Below the pieces are notes generated by a model. That model was given only the letters and a program-made list of their open reading frames with translations, did not search any database and was not told where the DNA came from. A stretch of DNA of 40,248 nucleotides from Pseudomonadota bacterium (lineage in GTDB: Bacteria; Pseudomonadota; Alphaproteobacteria; Acetobacterales; Acetobacteraceae), in NCBI GenBank assembly GCA_021805665.1, contig JAJZEV010000156.1, forward strand, positions 1 to 40,248, in the 5' to 3' direction. Shown one piece after another: positions 19,755-30,011 of this stretch. Every line of letters begins with the position of its first letter. The first letter of the stretch is position 1. Both the position numbers and the translations under genes were made by a program.

Positions 19755-20838
19755 CCCGCGCGACGGCGGCAACCGCCGCCGCCAAAGCGCCTTCCAGGTA
19801 GCCGCCAAATTCGGCGGCGACCTCGGTGCCCGCCAGGATCACGCGCCCGCCCGCGGCTGCGATCCCGCCGGACGGCGGACCATACTCCGGATGGCTCGCC
19901 GGCGGCTGGCCGTCAGCCGCCGTGGCGGTGTGCGGGTCCTGTGCCCAGTCCGCCACGAACACTGCCGTTGGCCTGGCCGCGTCCGGTCCGAACAGCCGCA
20001 CCAGTTGCGCCACGGTCATCTGCGTCAGTTGCTCCGGCCCCATGGCCCTCCGCGACGCGGCCGGCAAGCCCACGAACCCGAACAGGGCAGGGCGGCCGTC
20101 CGGTGCCGAGGCGTCATGTATTTCCATCAACGGGCCGACATAGCTGCTGGCCGTCCCGGACAGTCCCTGCTCCTTCCAGAACGGCCGGTCATAGATCGCC
20201 ACCACCTTCGCATGCCCGGCCATCCAGGTTGGGACGGCCGCCAGTTCGGCACGCAAACCCTCGGGCAATGCAGGGGAAAAGGCGATCGTCTCCGCGACCA
20301 GCCGCGGCGGCAGCGCGAGTATGACCGTATCGGCCAGCACGGTCAGGGGTTCGGAGTCACCAACCGTATCGATCCGAACCGGGCCGGATGCGCCGTGGTG
20401 GATGTCCGTCACCTGAACCCCGCGGCGGACGGTTTCGGTGGGCAACTCCCGGGCGACGGCGTCCACCAGGGCCTGCATGCCCCCGATAAGCCGCATCGAC
20501 CGCGGTTCGGTGTCGAACCCGCGTGCATATCGCTGCGGTGGCCCGGACCTGGAGCGTTCCATCACCACCCCGCCTTTGGTGTCTTGCGGGAACGCCGCCA
20601 GGCCGAGTTCCTCTACCAGCGAAAGCATACGCGGCTGCATGTCGGGCCAGAGCCACGCCGGGCCTAAATCGTATCGGGCATCGCCGTGCGATGGCCCGGC
20701 CGGCACCGATAGAATGCGCCCGCCGATCCGGTCGCGGGCTTCCAGCACCACGCATGACCGTCCCGCCCGGTGCAGCAGCGCGGCGGCATACAGTCCGCTT
20801 AGTCCCGCGCCGACAATGGCCACATCGGTGCGGATCAA
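19741..20838 (-). CDS. FAD-dependent amine oxidase (flavin monoamine oxidase family)
   Basis: IRTDVAIVGAGLSGLYAAALLHRAGRSCVVLEARDRIGGRI and C-terminal GRVILAGTEVAAEFGGYLEGALAA; TTG start at 20838 overlaps upstream stop. Confidence 0.88.
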   Translation of the reverse strand: MIRTDVAIVGAGLSGLYAAALLHRAGRSCVVLEARDRIGGRILSVPAGPSHGDARYDLGPAWLWPDMQPRMLSLVEELGLAAFPQDTKGGVVMERSRSGPPQRYARGFDTEPRSMRLIGGMQALVDAVARELPTETVRRGVQVTDIHHGASGPVRIDTVGDSEPLTVLADTVILALPPRLVAETIAFSPALPEGLRAELAAVPTWMAGHAKVVAIYDRPFWKEQGLSGTASSYVGPLMEIHDASAPDGRPALFGFVGLPAASRRAMGPEQLTQMTVAQLVRLFGPDAARPTAVFVADWAQDPHTATAADGQPPASHPEYGPPSGGIAAAGGRVILAGTEVAAEFGGYLEGALAAAVAAVARVRAG

Positions 20839-21560
20839 CGCCGCCGCCCGGACGCCGCGTTCATCGCGCCGATGCTTTCGGCGGCGCGGGGGGGCAGCGC
20901 CAGATGGCCCGACTTGACCCACAGGCGGGTGCCATGCGGCCCGGCCGCCGCCCGCAGCGTCGCGCCGGGCGGCAGCCGCAGCCAGGACCGCGCGGCGAAT
21001 GCCTCGCCACCCTCGCGGCACTCTCCGTCCAGGACCAGCAGTTCGATCCCGCCGGGTACCGCCAGCACGATGTCCGCGTTCGGTGCCCACCGTTCCAGCC
21101 GGACATCCTCGCGATCGTCCCTGAACAGCGGCACGGTCTCTACCCCGAACCGGTTCGGGGCGGGCAGAAACGGCAATGCCGCCGTATCGGTGCGAACCTC
21201 GGTGCGGTCGGCCGGGTCGAACTGCCAAAGCTTGACGAAGATCGTACATCCAGGCCCCGACCCCGGCGTGTGCCGGGACGTCGGCGGGTTGCGGATATAC
21301 GATCCCGCCGGATAGTCGCCGTGTTCGTCGGAGAACACCCCGTCCAGCACCAGGAATTCCTCCCCACCGTCATGGATATGGGCGGAAAAGCGTGAGTTCG
21401 GGGCGTAGCGAACGATCGTGGTGGCGCGGGCGACCTCCGCACCGATCCGGTCCAGCATGCGCCGATCCACCCCGGCGACGGGCGACGCCATCCACGGCAG
21501 TCCTGCCGTATGCACGGCGGCGCGCCGTGAAAAATCCGCGTTCAGTTCCAAATCCTTCAC
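20835..21560 (-). CDS. ChrR-like tandem cupin protein
   Basis: GTG start; FSAHIHDGGEEFLVLDGVFSDEHGDYPAGSYIRNPP is a ChrR cupin signature; second cupin-like repeat in the C-terminal half. Confidence 0.82.
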   Translation of the reverse strand: MKDLELNADFSRRAAVHTAGLPWMASPVAGVDRRMLDRIGAEVARATTIVRYAPNSRFSAHIHDGGEEFLVLDGVFSDEHGDYPAGSYIRNPPTSRHTPGSGPGCTIFVKLWQFDPADRTEVRTDTAALPFLPAPNRFGVETVPLFRDDREDVRLERWAPNADIVLAVPGGIELLVLDGECREGGEAFAARSWLRLPPGATLRAAAGPHGTRLWVKSGHLALPPRAAESIGAMNAASGRRR

Positions 21561-21769
21561 TCCGGCCCTGGCATTCGACCCAATAGCTTCTGCTCGATCT
21601 CGTTCAAAGCCTTCCGCACCTCGGCCAGGATCAGCCGGTCGGCCGCCGCCTGATCGATGTCCGGCACATCCCAATCGAATATCGCTCGGTATTTCTCGAT
21701 CGACGTCCTGACATCGGCGGTAATCTGGCCGCGATGGGCCGCCAATTCCGGGTCTTCGATTTTCGCCAC
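21557..21769 (-). CDS. Small hypothetical protein (about 70 aa), translationally coupled to the cupin
   Basis: GTG start preceded by gaggagag; AKIEDPELAAHRGQITADVRTSIEKYRAIFDWDVPDIDQAAADRLILAEVRKALNEIEQKLLGRMPGPE*; stop overlaps cupin GTG. Confidence 0.6.
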   Translation of the reverse strand: MAKIEDPELAAHRGQITADVRTSIEKYRAIFDWDVPDIDQAAADRLILAEVRKALNEIEQKLLGRMPGPE

Positions 21770-22265
21770 CGCATTCTCTCCTCGATGTTCGGATCGTGGC
21801 GATGGCCGGCGCGGGTTTGCCCCGCGGCCGTCGCTCGTTCCAGCCGCCACGGTCTCCCGGTTGCCGTATCGGCACGGCCGGATCGATCGCGGCTATCTGG
21901 GGGGCATGAAACGGCCCTTCCGATTGCAGAATTGGTTCGGCCCGTCCGTCCGCGCAAGAGCGCGCGCGGGGCATCGCCCGCCATGGCGGTGCCCGCCGCG
22001 ACGATGACAGTCCGGCGGCCGATCCGCCGATGTCGAGGCAAACCGTTACCCCGGTCGCGATGCGCCGGGGGCCGGCATGAGTAGTTTCCGATCCTGCCCG
22101 CCTTAAGCCGAACCGTTTATGATCCAAGATGTGCGAACGGCGGAGCAACAAGCGGCAGATGACGGACCCGGGAACGCTGAACCAACCGATGCGGCTGCTT
22201 CCAGGGCGTCCGGCGGTATCGCGGCACAGGCTTTTAAGATGTCTCGTTCTATTCAATAGGCAACG

Positions 22266-23999
22266 ATGAAACAGATGCTGACAGCAACCCACCCCACCGT
22301 TGCCAAGGCCAGAACCGGCATCGACGGACTGGATGAAATCACCGGCGGCGGCCTGCCCGCCGGGCGCCCAACCCTGGTCTGCGGCAGCGCCGGATCCGGC
22401 AAGACCATGCTGGCCATGGAATTCCTGGTACGTGGGGCAACGCAATTCAACGAACCCGGCGTGTTCATGATGTTCGAGGAAAGCGCCGCCGAAATCACCG
22501 CCAACGTCCGTTCGCTCGGTTTCGATCTCGACGCCCTGACGGCCCGGGACCTGATCGCCCTGGATTACGTGCATATCGAACGCAGCGAGATCGAGGAAAC
22601 CGGCGAATACGACCTTGAAGGCCTGTTCATCCGCCTCGGCTACGCGATCGACAGGATCGGCGCCAAGCGCGTGGTGCTGGACACCATCGAGGCGCTGTTC
22701 GCCGGCCTGCCCAATCACGGCATTCTGCGGGCGGAACTGCGCCGCCTGTTCCGCTGGCTGAAGGATCGCGGCATCACCGCCATCATCACCGGGGAAAAGG
22801 GCGAAGGCAACGCCATCACCCGCTATGGGCTGGAGGAATACGTCGCCGACTGCGTCATTATCCTGGACCAGCGCGTCAAGGACCAAATCTCCACCCGCCG
22901 GCTGCGTGTGCTGAAGTATCGCGGCACCGCCCATGGCATGAACGAATACCCGTTCCTGATCGGCTCGCACGGATTCTCCGTACTGCCAATCACGTCGCTG
23001 CAACTCGATCATCCGGTGTCGCCGCTGCGCGTATCCATCGGCGTTGGCCGGTTGGACGAAATGCTGGGCGGGGAGGGGGTGTTCCGCGGCAGCAGTGTGC
23101 TGATTTCCGGCGAGGCCGGCACCGGCAAAAGCAGTATCGCCGCGAAAATGATCGAAACCGCCTGCCAACGCGGCGAACCGGCCCTGTATTTCGCATATGA
23201 GGAATCGGCCGCACAAATCGTCCGCAACATGCGTTCGGTGAATATCGATCTGGCACCCTGGGTCGAAAACGGGCTGCTACAGATCCATGCGTCCCGCCCA
23301 ACCCTGCACGGGCTGGAGCAGCATCTGGTCATGATGCACGATGTCGTCCGCGCCTTCCGCCCAACGATCGTCGCGGTCGATCCGATCAGCAATCTGACAA
23401 TGGCCCGGGACGATTGGGAGGTTAAGCCGACCCTGATGCGGCTGATCGATTTTCTGAAAATGCAACAGGTCACGGCCGTCTTTACCAGCCTTACGGCCGG
23501 CGGCGATGCCGGGGCGATCCCGGATGACTTGCAGGTTGGCGTATCCTCGCTGATGGATACCTGGCTGCTGTTGCGTAATGTGGAATTCAGCGGCGAACGC
23601 AACCGGACGATCTTCGTCCGCAAATCCCGCGGCATGGCCCACTCCAACCAGGTGCGGGAGTTTGTGCTCGGCGACAACGGCATCGATCTGGTCGATGTGT
23701 ATCTGGGCGGGGAGCGCCTTCTGACCGGCAGTGCGCGCATTGCCCAAGAGGCCCGGGAACGCCTGGCCGCCACGCTGCGCGACCAGGACCATCGGCGTAA
23801 GCTGCGCCAACTGGCCAGCAGGCGAAAAGCCATCGAAGCACAAATCGCCGCCCTGCGGGCCGAGGCCGAGGCGGAAACCGCGGAAGTAGACTCCGCCATG
23901 ACCCGGGAATCGTTGCAGGTGACAGCCGTGCGTCAGGATCACGCGGCGATGTCGCAGCAGCGCGGCGTGCCGAACGGCCGGCAGGATACCGGGGCATGA
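22266..23999 (+). CDS. kaiC: KaiC-like circadian clock ATPase (KaiC2-like, double Ser site, C-terminal coiled coil)
   Basis: Two RecA/KaiC domains: [10 protein letters not shown] and [16 protein letters not shown] and [37 protein letters not shown]; helical charged tail after about residue 490. Confidence 0.95.
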   Translation: MKQMLTATHPTVAKARTGIDGLDEITGGGLPAGRPTLVCGSAGSGKTMLAMEFLVRGATQFNEPGVFMMFEESAAEITANVRSLGFDLDALTARDLIALDYVHIERSEIEETGEYDLEGLFIRLGYAIDRIGAKRVVLDTIEALFAGLPNHGILRAELRRLFRWLKDRGITAIITGEKGEGNAITRYGLEEYVADCVIILDQRVKDQISTRRLRVLKYRGTAHGMNEYPFLIGSHGFSVLPITSLQLDHPVSPLRVSIGVGRLDEMLGGEGVFRGSSVLISGEAGTGKSSIAAKMIETACQRGEPALYFAYEESAAQIVRNMRSVNIDLAPWVENGLLQIHASRPTLHGLEQHLVMMHDVVRAFRPTIVAVDPISNLTMARDDWEVKPTLMRLIDFLKMQQVTAVFTSLTAGGDAGAIPDDLQVGVSSLMDTWLLLRNVEFSGERNRTIFVRKSRGMAHSNQVREFVLGDNGIDLVDVYLGGERLLTGSARIAQEARERLAATLRDQDHRRKLRQLASRRKAIEAQIAALRAEAEAETAEVDSAMTRESLQVTAVRQDHAAMSQQRGVPNGRQDTGA

Positions 24000-24322
24000 A
24001 CACAACCGCTGTCCCGGTCGCGCAGGACGATACCGCCGCCGGTATCGCCTACCAGTTGCGGCTTTATGTGGCCGGTCAGACCGCGAAATCGCTGATCGCC
24101 TTCGCCAACCTGAAGCGGATTTGCGAAACCCACCTGGCCGGCCAGTATTCTCTGGAAGTCATCGACCTGACGCAGACCCCGGCGCTCGCCGTCGGCGATC
24201 AAATCCTGGCGATCCCAACGCTGGTGCGGCGGCTGCCGGAACCGATCAAAAAGATCATCGGCGACCTGTCCGACGAGGAACGCGTGCTCGTCGGCCTCGA
24301 CGTGAAGTCCGTCGTTAGATGA
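23996..24322 (+). CDS. kaiB: KaiB protein (canonical-looking)
   Basis: [88 protein letters not shown] overlap with kaiC. Confidence 0.95.
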   Translation: MNTTAVPVAQDDTAAGIAYQLRLYVAGQTAKSLIAFANLKRICETHLAGQYSLEVIDLTQTPALAVGDQILAIPTLVRRLPEPIKKIIGDLSDEERVLVGLDVKSVVR

Positions 24323-24705
24323 GCAAGAGCGCCTCGCCCGAAACCGGACCGAATGCCCTTGAAGGCGCCGGAGCGGCGCCACCGGCGGATCGCTACGTCC
24401 TGCGGCTTTACATAACGGGTTCCTCCCCGCGGTGTATCAGGGCGATTTCGAACATGCGGAGGATTTGCGAAGTCTATCTGGAAGGCCGCTACGATCTCGA
24501 TATCGTCGATATCTCCCGCGACCCGATCCGCGCGGAAACCGAGCAGATCATTGCCGCGCCGACGTTGATCAAGGCATTCCCGCCGCCGCTGCGCCGCTTC
24601 ATCGGCGACATGTCGGAAACTGACCGTATTCTGACCGGACTGGGTCTGCGTCTCTTGCCCCGGCCGGGGCCGCTGGCCGGAAACGCCGAATCCCCATGCG
24701 CCTGA
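24319..24705 (+). CDS. kaiB: Second, divergent KaiB paralogue
   Basis: [87 protein letters not shown] overlap with first kaiB. Confidence 0.92.
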   Translation: MSKSASPETGPNALEGAGAAPPADRYVLRLYITGSSPRCIRAISNMRRICEVYLEGRYDLDIVDISRDPIRAETEQIIAAPTLIKAFPPPLRRFIGDMSETDRILTGLGLRLLPRPGPLAGNAESPCA

Positions 24706-26228
24706 ACCCCCGCCCCCAATCGGCGATACTGGACGAAAATGCACATCTTCGCGCCAGGCTGGCGGAAGCGGAGGATACGCTGCGCGCCATCCGCGCCGGG
24801 GAAGTGGATGCCCTGGTGGTCCAAAGTACCGCCGGGCCGCGGATATACGTCCTGCAGGGTCAGGACGCGGAAGCCACCCGCATGCGCGGTGACATGCTGG
24901 CGCAGGTGAGCGATGCCGTCATCGCGGTGGGCAACGATTCCGGCGTCATTTACCTCAACGCCGCCGCCGAGCGGTTATACGGCCTGGCGGCATCGAAGGC
25001 GCTGGGGCGCGATCTGGCGGATATCTTTGAAACACGCTGGCTTCAGCCCGGTGACGAAGCAGCCGCCGCGGCGAGCCTGAGCAAGCACAGCGAATGGCGC
25101 GGCGAAAGCGTCCATGTAACCCATGACGGCCGCGCATTGAATGTCGAATCGAGCATAACGGTTCTAAGGGAAATGGGCGGACAGGCAAGCGGCACACTCG
25201 CTGTGATCCGCGATGTGACGCAGCGCCGACATCATGAAAATGCGGTTCTGGTGTCCGAAATACGCTATCGCCGCCTGTTTGAAACGGCGCATGACGGTGT
25301 GCTGATCATCGACCCCGGCACGCGACGGATCGTCGATGCCAATCCGTTCATGACGTCGTTGCTGGGCTACCCGCACGACCAGTTGGTCGGGAAGGAACTG
25401 TTTGAGATCGGGTTGCTGAAAGACCAGGCCGAGAGCCGGGAAATGATCCGCGACCTGAACCGGGTCACCCGGGTTCGTTACGACAATCTGCCGCTGAAAC
25501 GCCACGACGGCCAGCATCAGGAGGTCGAGGTCGTGGCTAACCTATACGACGAGAACGGGTCGCCGGTCATCCAGTGCAATATCCGCGATATCACCGAACG
25601 CAAGCGGGCCGAGGCGCATGTCCAGTTGCTGATGGCGGAAATCAACCATCGCGCCAAAAACCTGCTTGCCGTAGTGCAGGCCGTCGCCCATCAAACCGCG
25701 AAATACGGCGATCCCGCGAACTTCGCGTCCCGTCTGGCGGACCGTATCGACGGTTTGGCGGCGGGGCAGGACCTGCTGGTCAAAAATCTGTGGCAGGGTG
25801 TGGAGATCGCGGACCTGGTCGTGGCCCAACTGGCCCATTTCAAGGATCTGATCGGCACACGCATCCTGATCGATGGCCCGGAGGCGCTGCTGACGGCCGC
25901 CGCCGCGCAAGGCATCGGGATGGCGCTGCACGAGTTGACCACCAACGCCGTGAAATACGGGGCGCTGTCCAGCCCCCGGGGGCAGGTGCGCATCGCATGG
26001 CAAACCACGGCCGCCGAGGCCCCTGTGTTCGCCATTTCGTGGCTGGAGGAGGGCGGCCCGAAAGTGGTGGCACCGACCCGCAACGGCTTCGGCCAGGTCG
26101 TCATCGGCCGCATGGCGGAGTTCTCGGTCGATGGCACCGTCGAGGTCGATTTTCGCGAAGGCGGGCTGGCATGGACATTAAGCGCGCCGGCGGCGAACGC
26201 CCTTGCACTGTTCGCGGCAACGCCTTGA
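24696..26228 (+). CDS. PAS-domain sensor histidine kinase (HWE/HisKA_2 type)
   Basis: Two PAS-like segments (DAVIAVGNDSGVIYLNAAAERLYGL; DGVLIIDPGTRRIVDANPFMTSLLGY), EINHRAKNLLAVVQAVAHQTA, GMALHELTTNAVKYGALS, ISWLEEGGPKV; overlaps kaiB2 by 10 nt. Confidence 0.92.
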   Translation: MRLNPRPQSAILDENAHLRARLAEAEDTLRAIRAGEVDALVVQSTAGPRIYVLQGQDAEATRMRGDMLAQVSDAVIAVGNDSGVIYLNAAAERLYGLAASKALGRDLADIFETRWLQPGDEAAAAASLSKHSEWRGESVHVTHDGRALNVESSITVLREMGGQASGTLAVIRDVTQRRHHENAVLVSEIRYRRLFETAHDGVLIIDPGTRRIVDANPFMTSLLGYPHDQLVGKELFEIGLLKDQAESREMIRDLNRVTRVRYDNLPLKRHDGQHQEVEVVANLYDENGSPVIQCNIRDITERKRAEAHVQLLMAEINHRAKNLLAVVQAVAHQTAKYGDPANFASRLADRIDGLAAGQDLLVKNLWQGVEIADLVVAQLAHFKDLIGTRILIDGPEALLTAAAAQGIGMALHELTTNAVKYGALSSPRGQVRIAWQTTAAEAPVFAISWLEEGGPKVVAPTRNGFGQVVIGRMAEFSVDGTVEVDFREGGLAWTLSAPAANALALFAATP

Positions 26229-26268
26229 CCCGGAAACATGGCCCGGAATCATGGCCTGGAATCATGCA

Positions 26269-26649
26269 ATGACCGATAATCCGCCGGCCAACATCCTTAT
26301 CATCGAGGACGAGCCGTTGCTGGCGTTTGTACTTGAGGAGTTGCTGACAGAAGAGGGCTTCAAAATCGCCGGCGTGGCAACCAGGCTGAATGCGGCCCTT
26401 GTCATGATCGCGGCCGGCGGCTGCGATGCGGCGATCCTGGATGCGAACCTGGCCGGGGTCAGCGCGGCCCCGGCGGCGGCGGCGCTGACAACCCGCGGCG
26501 TGCCGTTTCTGGTCTTGTCGGGGTATTCGCCCGAACAGCAGAAGGACGCCTTTCCAGGGGCACGGCTGCTGCAGAAGCCATGCCGGCCGGACACGCTGAT
26601 ACAGGCGCTGAACGATATCCTGCGGGCGGGCCCGGCGTCTGGACAATAG
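26269..26649 (+). CDS. Stand-alone response regulator receiver protein
   Basis: NILIIEDEPLLAFVLEELLTEEGFKIAGVA...CDAAILDANLAG...VPFLVLSGYSPEQ...LLQKPCRPDTLIQAL. Confidence 0.9.
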   Translation: MTDNPPANILIIEDEPLLAFVLEELLTEEGFKIAGVATRLNAALVMIAAGGCDAAILDANLAGVSAAPAAAALTTRGVPFLVLSGYSPEQQKDAFPGARLLQKPCRPDTLIQALNDILRAGPASGQ

Positions 26650-26781
26650 CGGCGGACAGCGGGCCAACCCCGGTGCGGTTGCCGAATTCCGGGGTTCTCG
26701 CCGATCCGGTTGCGATCCCGTCCGTGCTGGTCAATCCGGCGGCCGCGTACGCGGCGTTGCCAACGGACAGGATCGCGACGA

Positions 26782-28290
26782 ATGGCCACCACTCTTTCCC
26801 ATTCCAACGGAACCGGGCTAGCGTCTCCTGATTGGACCAATCTATGGCGGCAAAAAATCATGCTTGCTCCAGACCAAACCCGGCAGGCCGCCGTGTTCGA
26901 CCATGTTCGTCACAGCATCCTGACCGGTGCCCTCCCTGCTGGTGGCCGCCTGCCGCCCAGCCGGTCGCTGGCCCATGAACTGGGGGTCGCGCGCCAGACC
27001 GTCGTGCTGGCCTACGAACGTCTGGCGGCCGAGGGATATGTCCGCGGCCGCACCGGCAGCGGCACTTACGTCGCCACCGATCTCCCCGATCAGGCCCCGG
27101 AGCCTGCCGCAACCCCGCTCCTCGCGGCGGCGTCCCTGTCCAATCGCGGCGCCCGCCTGGCACGGGTTCCGGCAACCGCATCGGCCCGCGACCCGGCGCA
27201 GGGCTTGCTGCTGGCCGGCGGACTGCCGGCCCCGGACCTGTTTCCGATCAAAACCTGGGCGCGCTGCGCATTCCGCGTGCTGAAGCCCCTGGCCGGCGAG
27301 TTGTCCAGCTACCCGCCGCCGCAGGGCCTGCTGGTCCTGCGCGAACAGATCGCCGCGCACCTGGCCTCCACGCGCGGACTGGCCGCCGATCCCGGCTGCA
27401 TCGTGGTCACCAGCGGCACGCAGCAGGCATTGCGCACCGCGGCCGACCTGTTGCTGGACCCGGGCGACCCGGTCTGGGTGGAAGACCCCGGTTATATCGC
27501 CGGCCGTGGCGCCCTGCTTGCCGCGGGGGCGGAGATCGTTCCCATCCCCTCGGACGCCGAGGGCCTTGATGTCGCCGAAGGCGTGCGGATCGCCCCGGCC
27601 GCGCGGCTGGCCCTCGTGGCGCCTTCCCACGCCACCCCGTTGGGTGGCGCGCTGCCAATCAGCCGGCGTCTGGCGCTGCTGGACTGGGCCCGCCGAGCGA
27701 ATGCCTGGGTGCTGGAGGATGACTGCGATTCGGAATTCCGGTGGGAGGGTAAGCCGCTGCCGCCGCTGGCGACCTTGGATAAGGCCGGGCAGGTGATCTA
27801 TTGCGGCACCTTCAGCAAAACGCTGGCCCCGGCATTGCGCATCGGCTTCGCGATCGTGCCCGCGCCGCTGGTCCCGGCGTTCGTGCGGCTGCGCACGCTG
27901 ACCGACCGGGGCACCGACGCCTTCACCCAGGCCACCCTGGCGGAGTTCATGCGCCAGGGCCTGCTGGCCCCGCACATCCGCAAGATGCGCACCGAATACG
28001 GCCGCCGCCGCGAGGCCCTGCTGGAGGCGATGACCCGCAACGTCCGGCACGCCACCGCCCTCGCGGCCCCTGGCGGCCTGCATATGGTCGCCAGACTGGC
28101 TGACGGACTGGAGGAGGCAGCCTCAGTCCGGGCCTGCCGGGCGCGGGACCTGGCGGTGTCGCCGCTGCGCGCGTACTACACGGGCACCCCGCGAATGAGC
28201 GGGCTGGTCATCGGGTTCGCCGCCACCCCGGTATCGATGGCGGGCGAGGTGTCGCGCCGGCTGCAGGCGGCGTTGGCCACCGTCGGATGA
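26782..28290 (+). CDS. MocR/PdxR-type GntR family regulator with aminotransferase-like domain
   Basis: GntR wHTH (RQAAVFDHVRHSILTGALPAGGRLPPSRSLAHELGVARQTVVLAYERLAAEGYV) and PLP domain (YPPPQGLLVLREQIAAHLASTRG...VTSGTQQALRTAADLLLDPGD...YCGTFSKTLAPALRIGF). Confidence 0.93.
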   Translation: MATTLSHSNGTGLASPDWTNLWRQKIMLAPDQTRQAAVFDHVRHSILTGALPAGGRLPPSRSLAHELGVARQTVVLAYERLAAEGYVRGRTGSGTYVATDLPDQAPEPAATPLLAAASLSNRGARLARVPATASARDPAQGLLLAGGLPAPDLFPIKTWARCAFRVLKPLAGELSSYPPPQGLLVLREQIAAHLASTRGLAADPGCIVVTSGTQQALRTAADLLLDPGDPVWVEDPGYIAGRGALLAAGAEIVPIPSDAEGLDVAEGVRIAPAARLALVAPSHATPLGGALPISRRLALLDWARRANAWVLEDDCDSEFRWEGKPLPPLATLDKAGQVIYCGTFSKTLAPALRIGFAIVPAPLVPAFVRLRTLTDRGTDAFTQATLAEFMRQGLLAPHIRKMRTEYGRRREALLEAMTRNVRHATALAAPGGLHMVARLADGLEEAASVRACRARDLAVSPLRAYYTGTPRMSGLVIGFAATPVSMAGEVSRRLQAALATVG

Positions 28291-28486
28291 ACACCGCAAG
28301 CGACGATGCCCGGATTTATCTCCACCCCGGTATCGGCGGCCAAGTGCCGCCTCGTTACGGTGCCACCGTCATTGCCATGCCGTTTTGTATGAAACCTTCG
28401 ACAGCGTCTGTACGCGACAGGACGATCCCGTCACGGTGCCCGGCAGGCCGAGCCGCGGCACATGCCCTCGGACATGAACATCGGCG

Positions 28487-29026
28487 TCAACAAGGAACAA
28501 AATCATCCCGCTCGACAAAGTGGAACAGCACCCCGCCGAAAGCGGCCGGATGCACAAACCCGATCCTCGCCCGCCGGGATCCCGGACGGCCGGTGTGGTC
28601 GATCGTGCGGGCGCCGGCGCGTTGCATCGCTGCCAGCGCCGCGTCGATATCGGGGGTTTTCAGCGCGACGTGGTGCAGTCCCGCCCCGTACGCCGCGACG
28701 AAGCGGGTGATCGCCCCCTGATCCTGCCTCGTATTGCCCGCCGCCCCGTGGCTCAGCGCCGCGTCATGCGACGGGTCGAAGTTCTGCAGGAACTCCAGTT
28801 CGCAATCCCCCGCGGTCAGGAATGCGACCCTCAGACCGCCCACCGGACGGGGCGTTCGGCTGTGGTAAACCACGCCATACTTGTCCGAGGTGAAGCTCTC
28901 GATCGCGGTTTCGACCTCTATGTCGGTCTGCTGGCTTTCGACCGGCAGCCCCAATTCGCCGGAGAACACCGCGATCGCCGCCTGGTTGTCCGCGCTGGCA
29001 ATGCCGAGGTGATCGATCCGCTCCAC
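28487..29026 (-). CDS. VOC/glyoxalase family protein, methylmalonyl-CoA epimerase-like
   Basis: MERIDHLGIASADNQAAIAVFSGELGLP...GLHHVALKTPDIDAALAAMQRAGARTID. Confidence 0.8.
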   Translation of the reverse strand: MERIDHLGIASADNQAAIAVFSGELGLPVESQQTDIEVETAIESFTSDKYGVVYHSRTPRPVGGLRVAFLTAGDCELEFLQNFDPSHDAALSHGAAGNTRQDQGAITRFVAAYGAGLHHVALKTPDIDAALAAMQRAGARTIDHTGRPGSRRARIGFVHPAAFGGVLFHFVERDDFVPC

Positions 29027-29129
29027 GATGCCCCCGCCGCGCGGAATATCCAGAACACTGGCTAGAGTTGCTTTCTCTACGTCAGCGAAACTAGCTTATG
29101 CATCATGCAATTTGGATTCGAGATTCTCG

Positions 29130-30011
29130 ATGCCGCACACAACCATCCAACCGCTCTATGATGCGCTTATCACGCGAGGAGATTCTAGCCCACGAAACCT
29201 GAAAGGGGGCGACATCGCCGAAAAGTTGATTGCCGTTATCCGCGCGAGCAGGCAATTTTTGGATAACCTCAATCGGCGCGAGCTCATCTCAAAAATACCC
29301 GGCAAGCGGTATTTCATGTTTGAGTCGGCTGACAGACGCAAGACATCGAGGTCTGTTAACGAGGACCTATACATCGATCACCTGGACATAGAACAAGTCC
29401 GATTGGCCCTGTCACGTGACCGCCAAAATTTGAGTTCGCAAGATTTAACGCGTATCGTTTATACTGCGGCGATATCTTATTGTTGCGCGGCAGATATATT
29501 AAAAAAAAGTGATCAGAAAACACCGGGAACATTTTTTGAGATATTGATCGGCCATATCGTTGCCGTGGCGCTGGGTGTAAATCCAGAGCAGCAAATTCGC
29601 GTTCCGACATTGGATATAAACGTAACCATTCCGACCGATTATGTTTTCGATCTCGGAGAATCGAAGAACCGCGTCCATCTTCCTATTAAAATCTCAACCC
29701 GCGAACGTGTGGTTCAGGTTTGGGCCCATCAACGTGTTCTTGATGGTATGCACGGCGTTGCGCGTTTCAAAGGAGTGCTTGTCGCTATGGCAGAGACCAA
29801 TAAGCAGAAGGACATTTCGGTGGTTGAGGTCTGTTTACCTAACCAGTGGATGGCTTATCAAATGTATATCGCCCAGATGTTTCGTGTCTATTACTTTGAC
29901 GTTCCGCAAGTATATTTACGCCTTAAGGAGAAATACCCATTTATTCAAGTTAAGCCTTTTGGCGAATTTTACAGCGAGATCGACAAGATCGAAAAAAGCG
30001 GCTTGGCTTAG
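29130..30011 (+). CDS. Putative type II restriction endonuclease
   Basis: 293 aa, locally AT-richer than flanks, convergent with a C5 DNA methyltransferase; IPTDYVFDLGESKNRVHLPIKISTRERVVQVWAHQRVLDG is compatible with a PD-(D/E)xK-type site. Confidence 0.65.
   Translation: MPHTTIQPLYDALITRGDSSPRNLKGGDIAEKLIAVIRASRQFLDNLNRRELISKIPGKRYFMFESADRRKTSRSVNEDLYIDHLDIEQVRLALSRDRQNLSSQDLTRIVYTAAISYCCAADILKKSDQKTPGTFFEILIGHIVAVALGVNPEQQIRVPTLDINVTIPTDYVFDLGESKNRVHLPIKISTRERVVQVWAHQRVLDGMHGVARFKGVLVAMAETNKQKDISVVEVCLPNQWMAYQMYIAQMFRVYYFDVPQVYLRLKEKYPFIQVKPFGEFYSEIDKIEKSGLA

Noticed and set aside
20835-23216. 793-aa minus-strand ORF
   Set aside because: Most of it is antisense to kaiC in a GC-rich frame; the cupin gene is only 20835-21560
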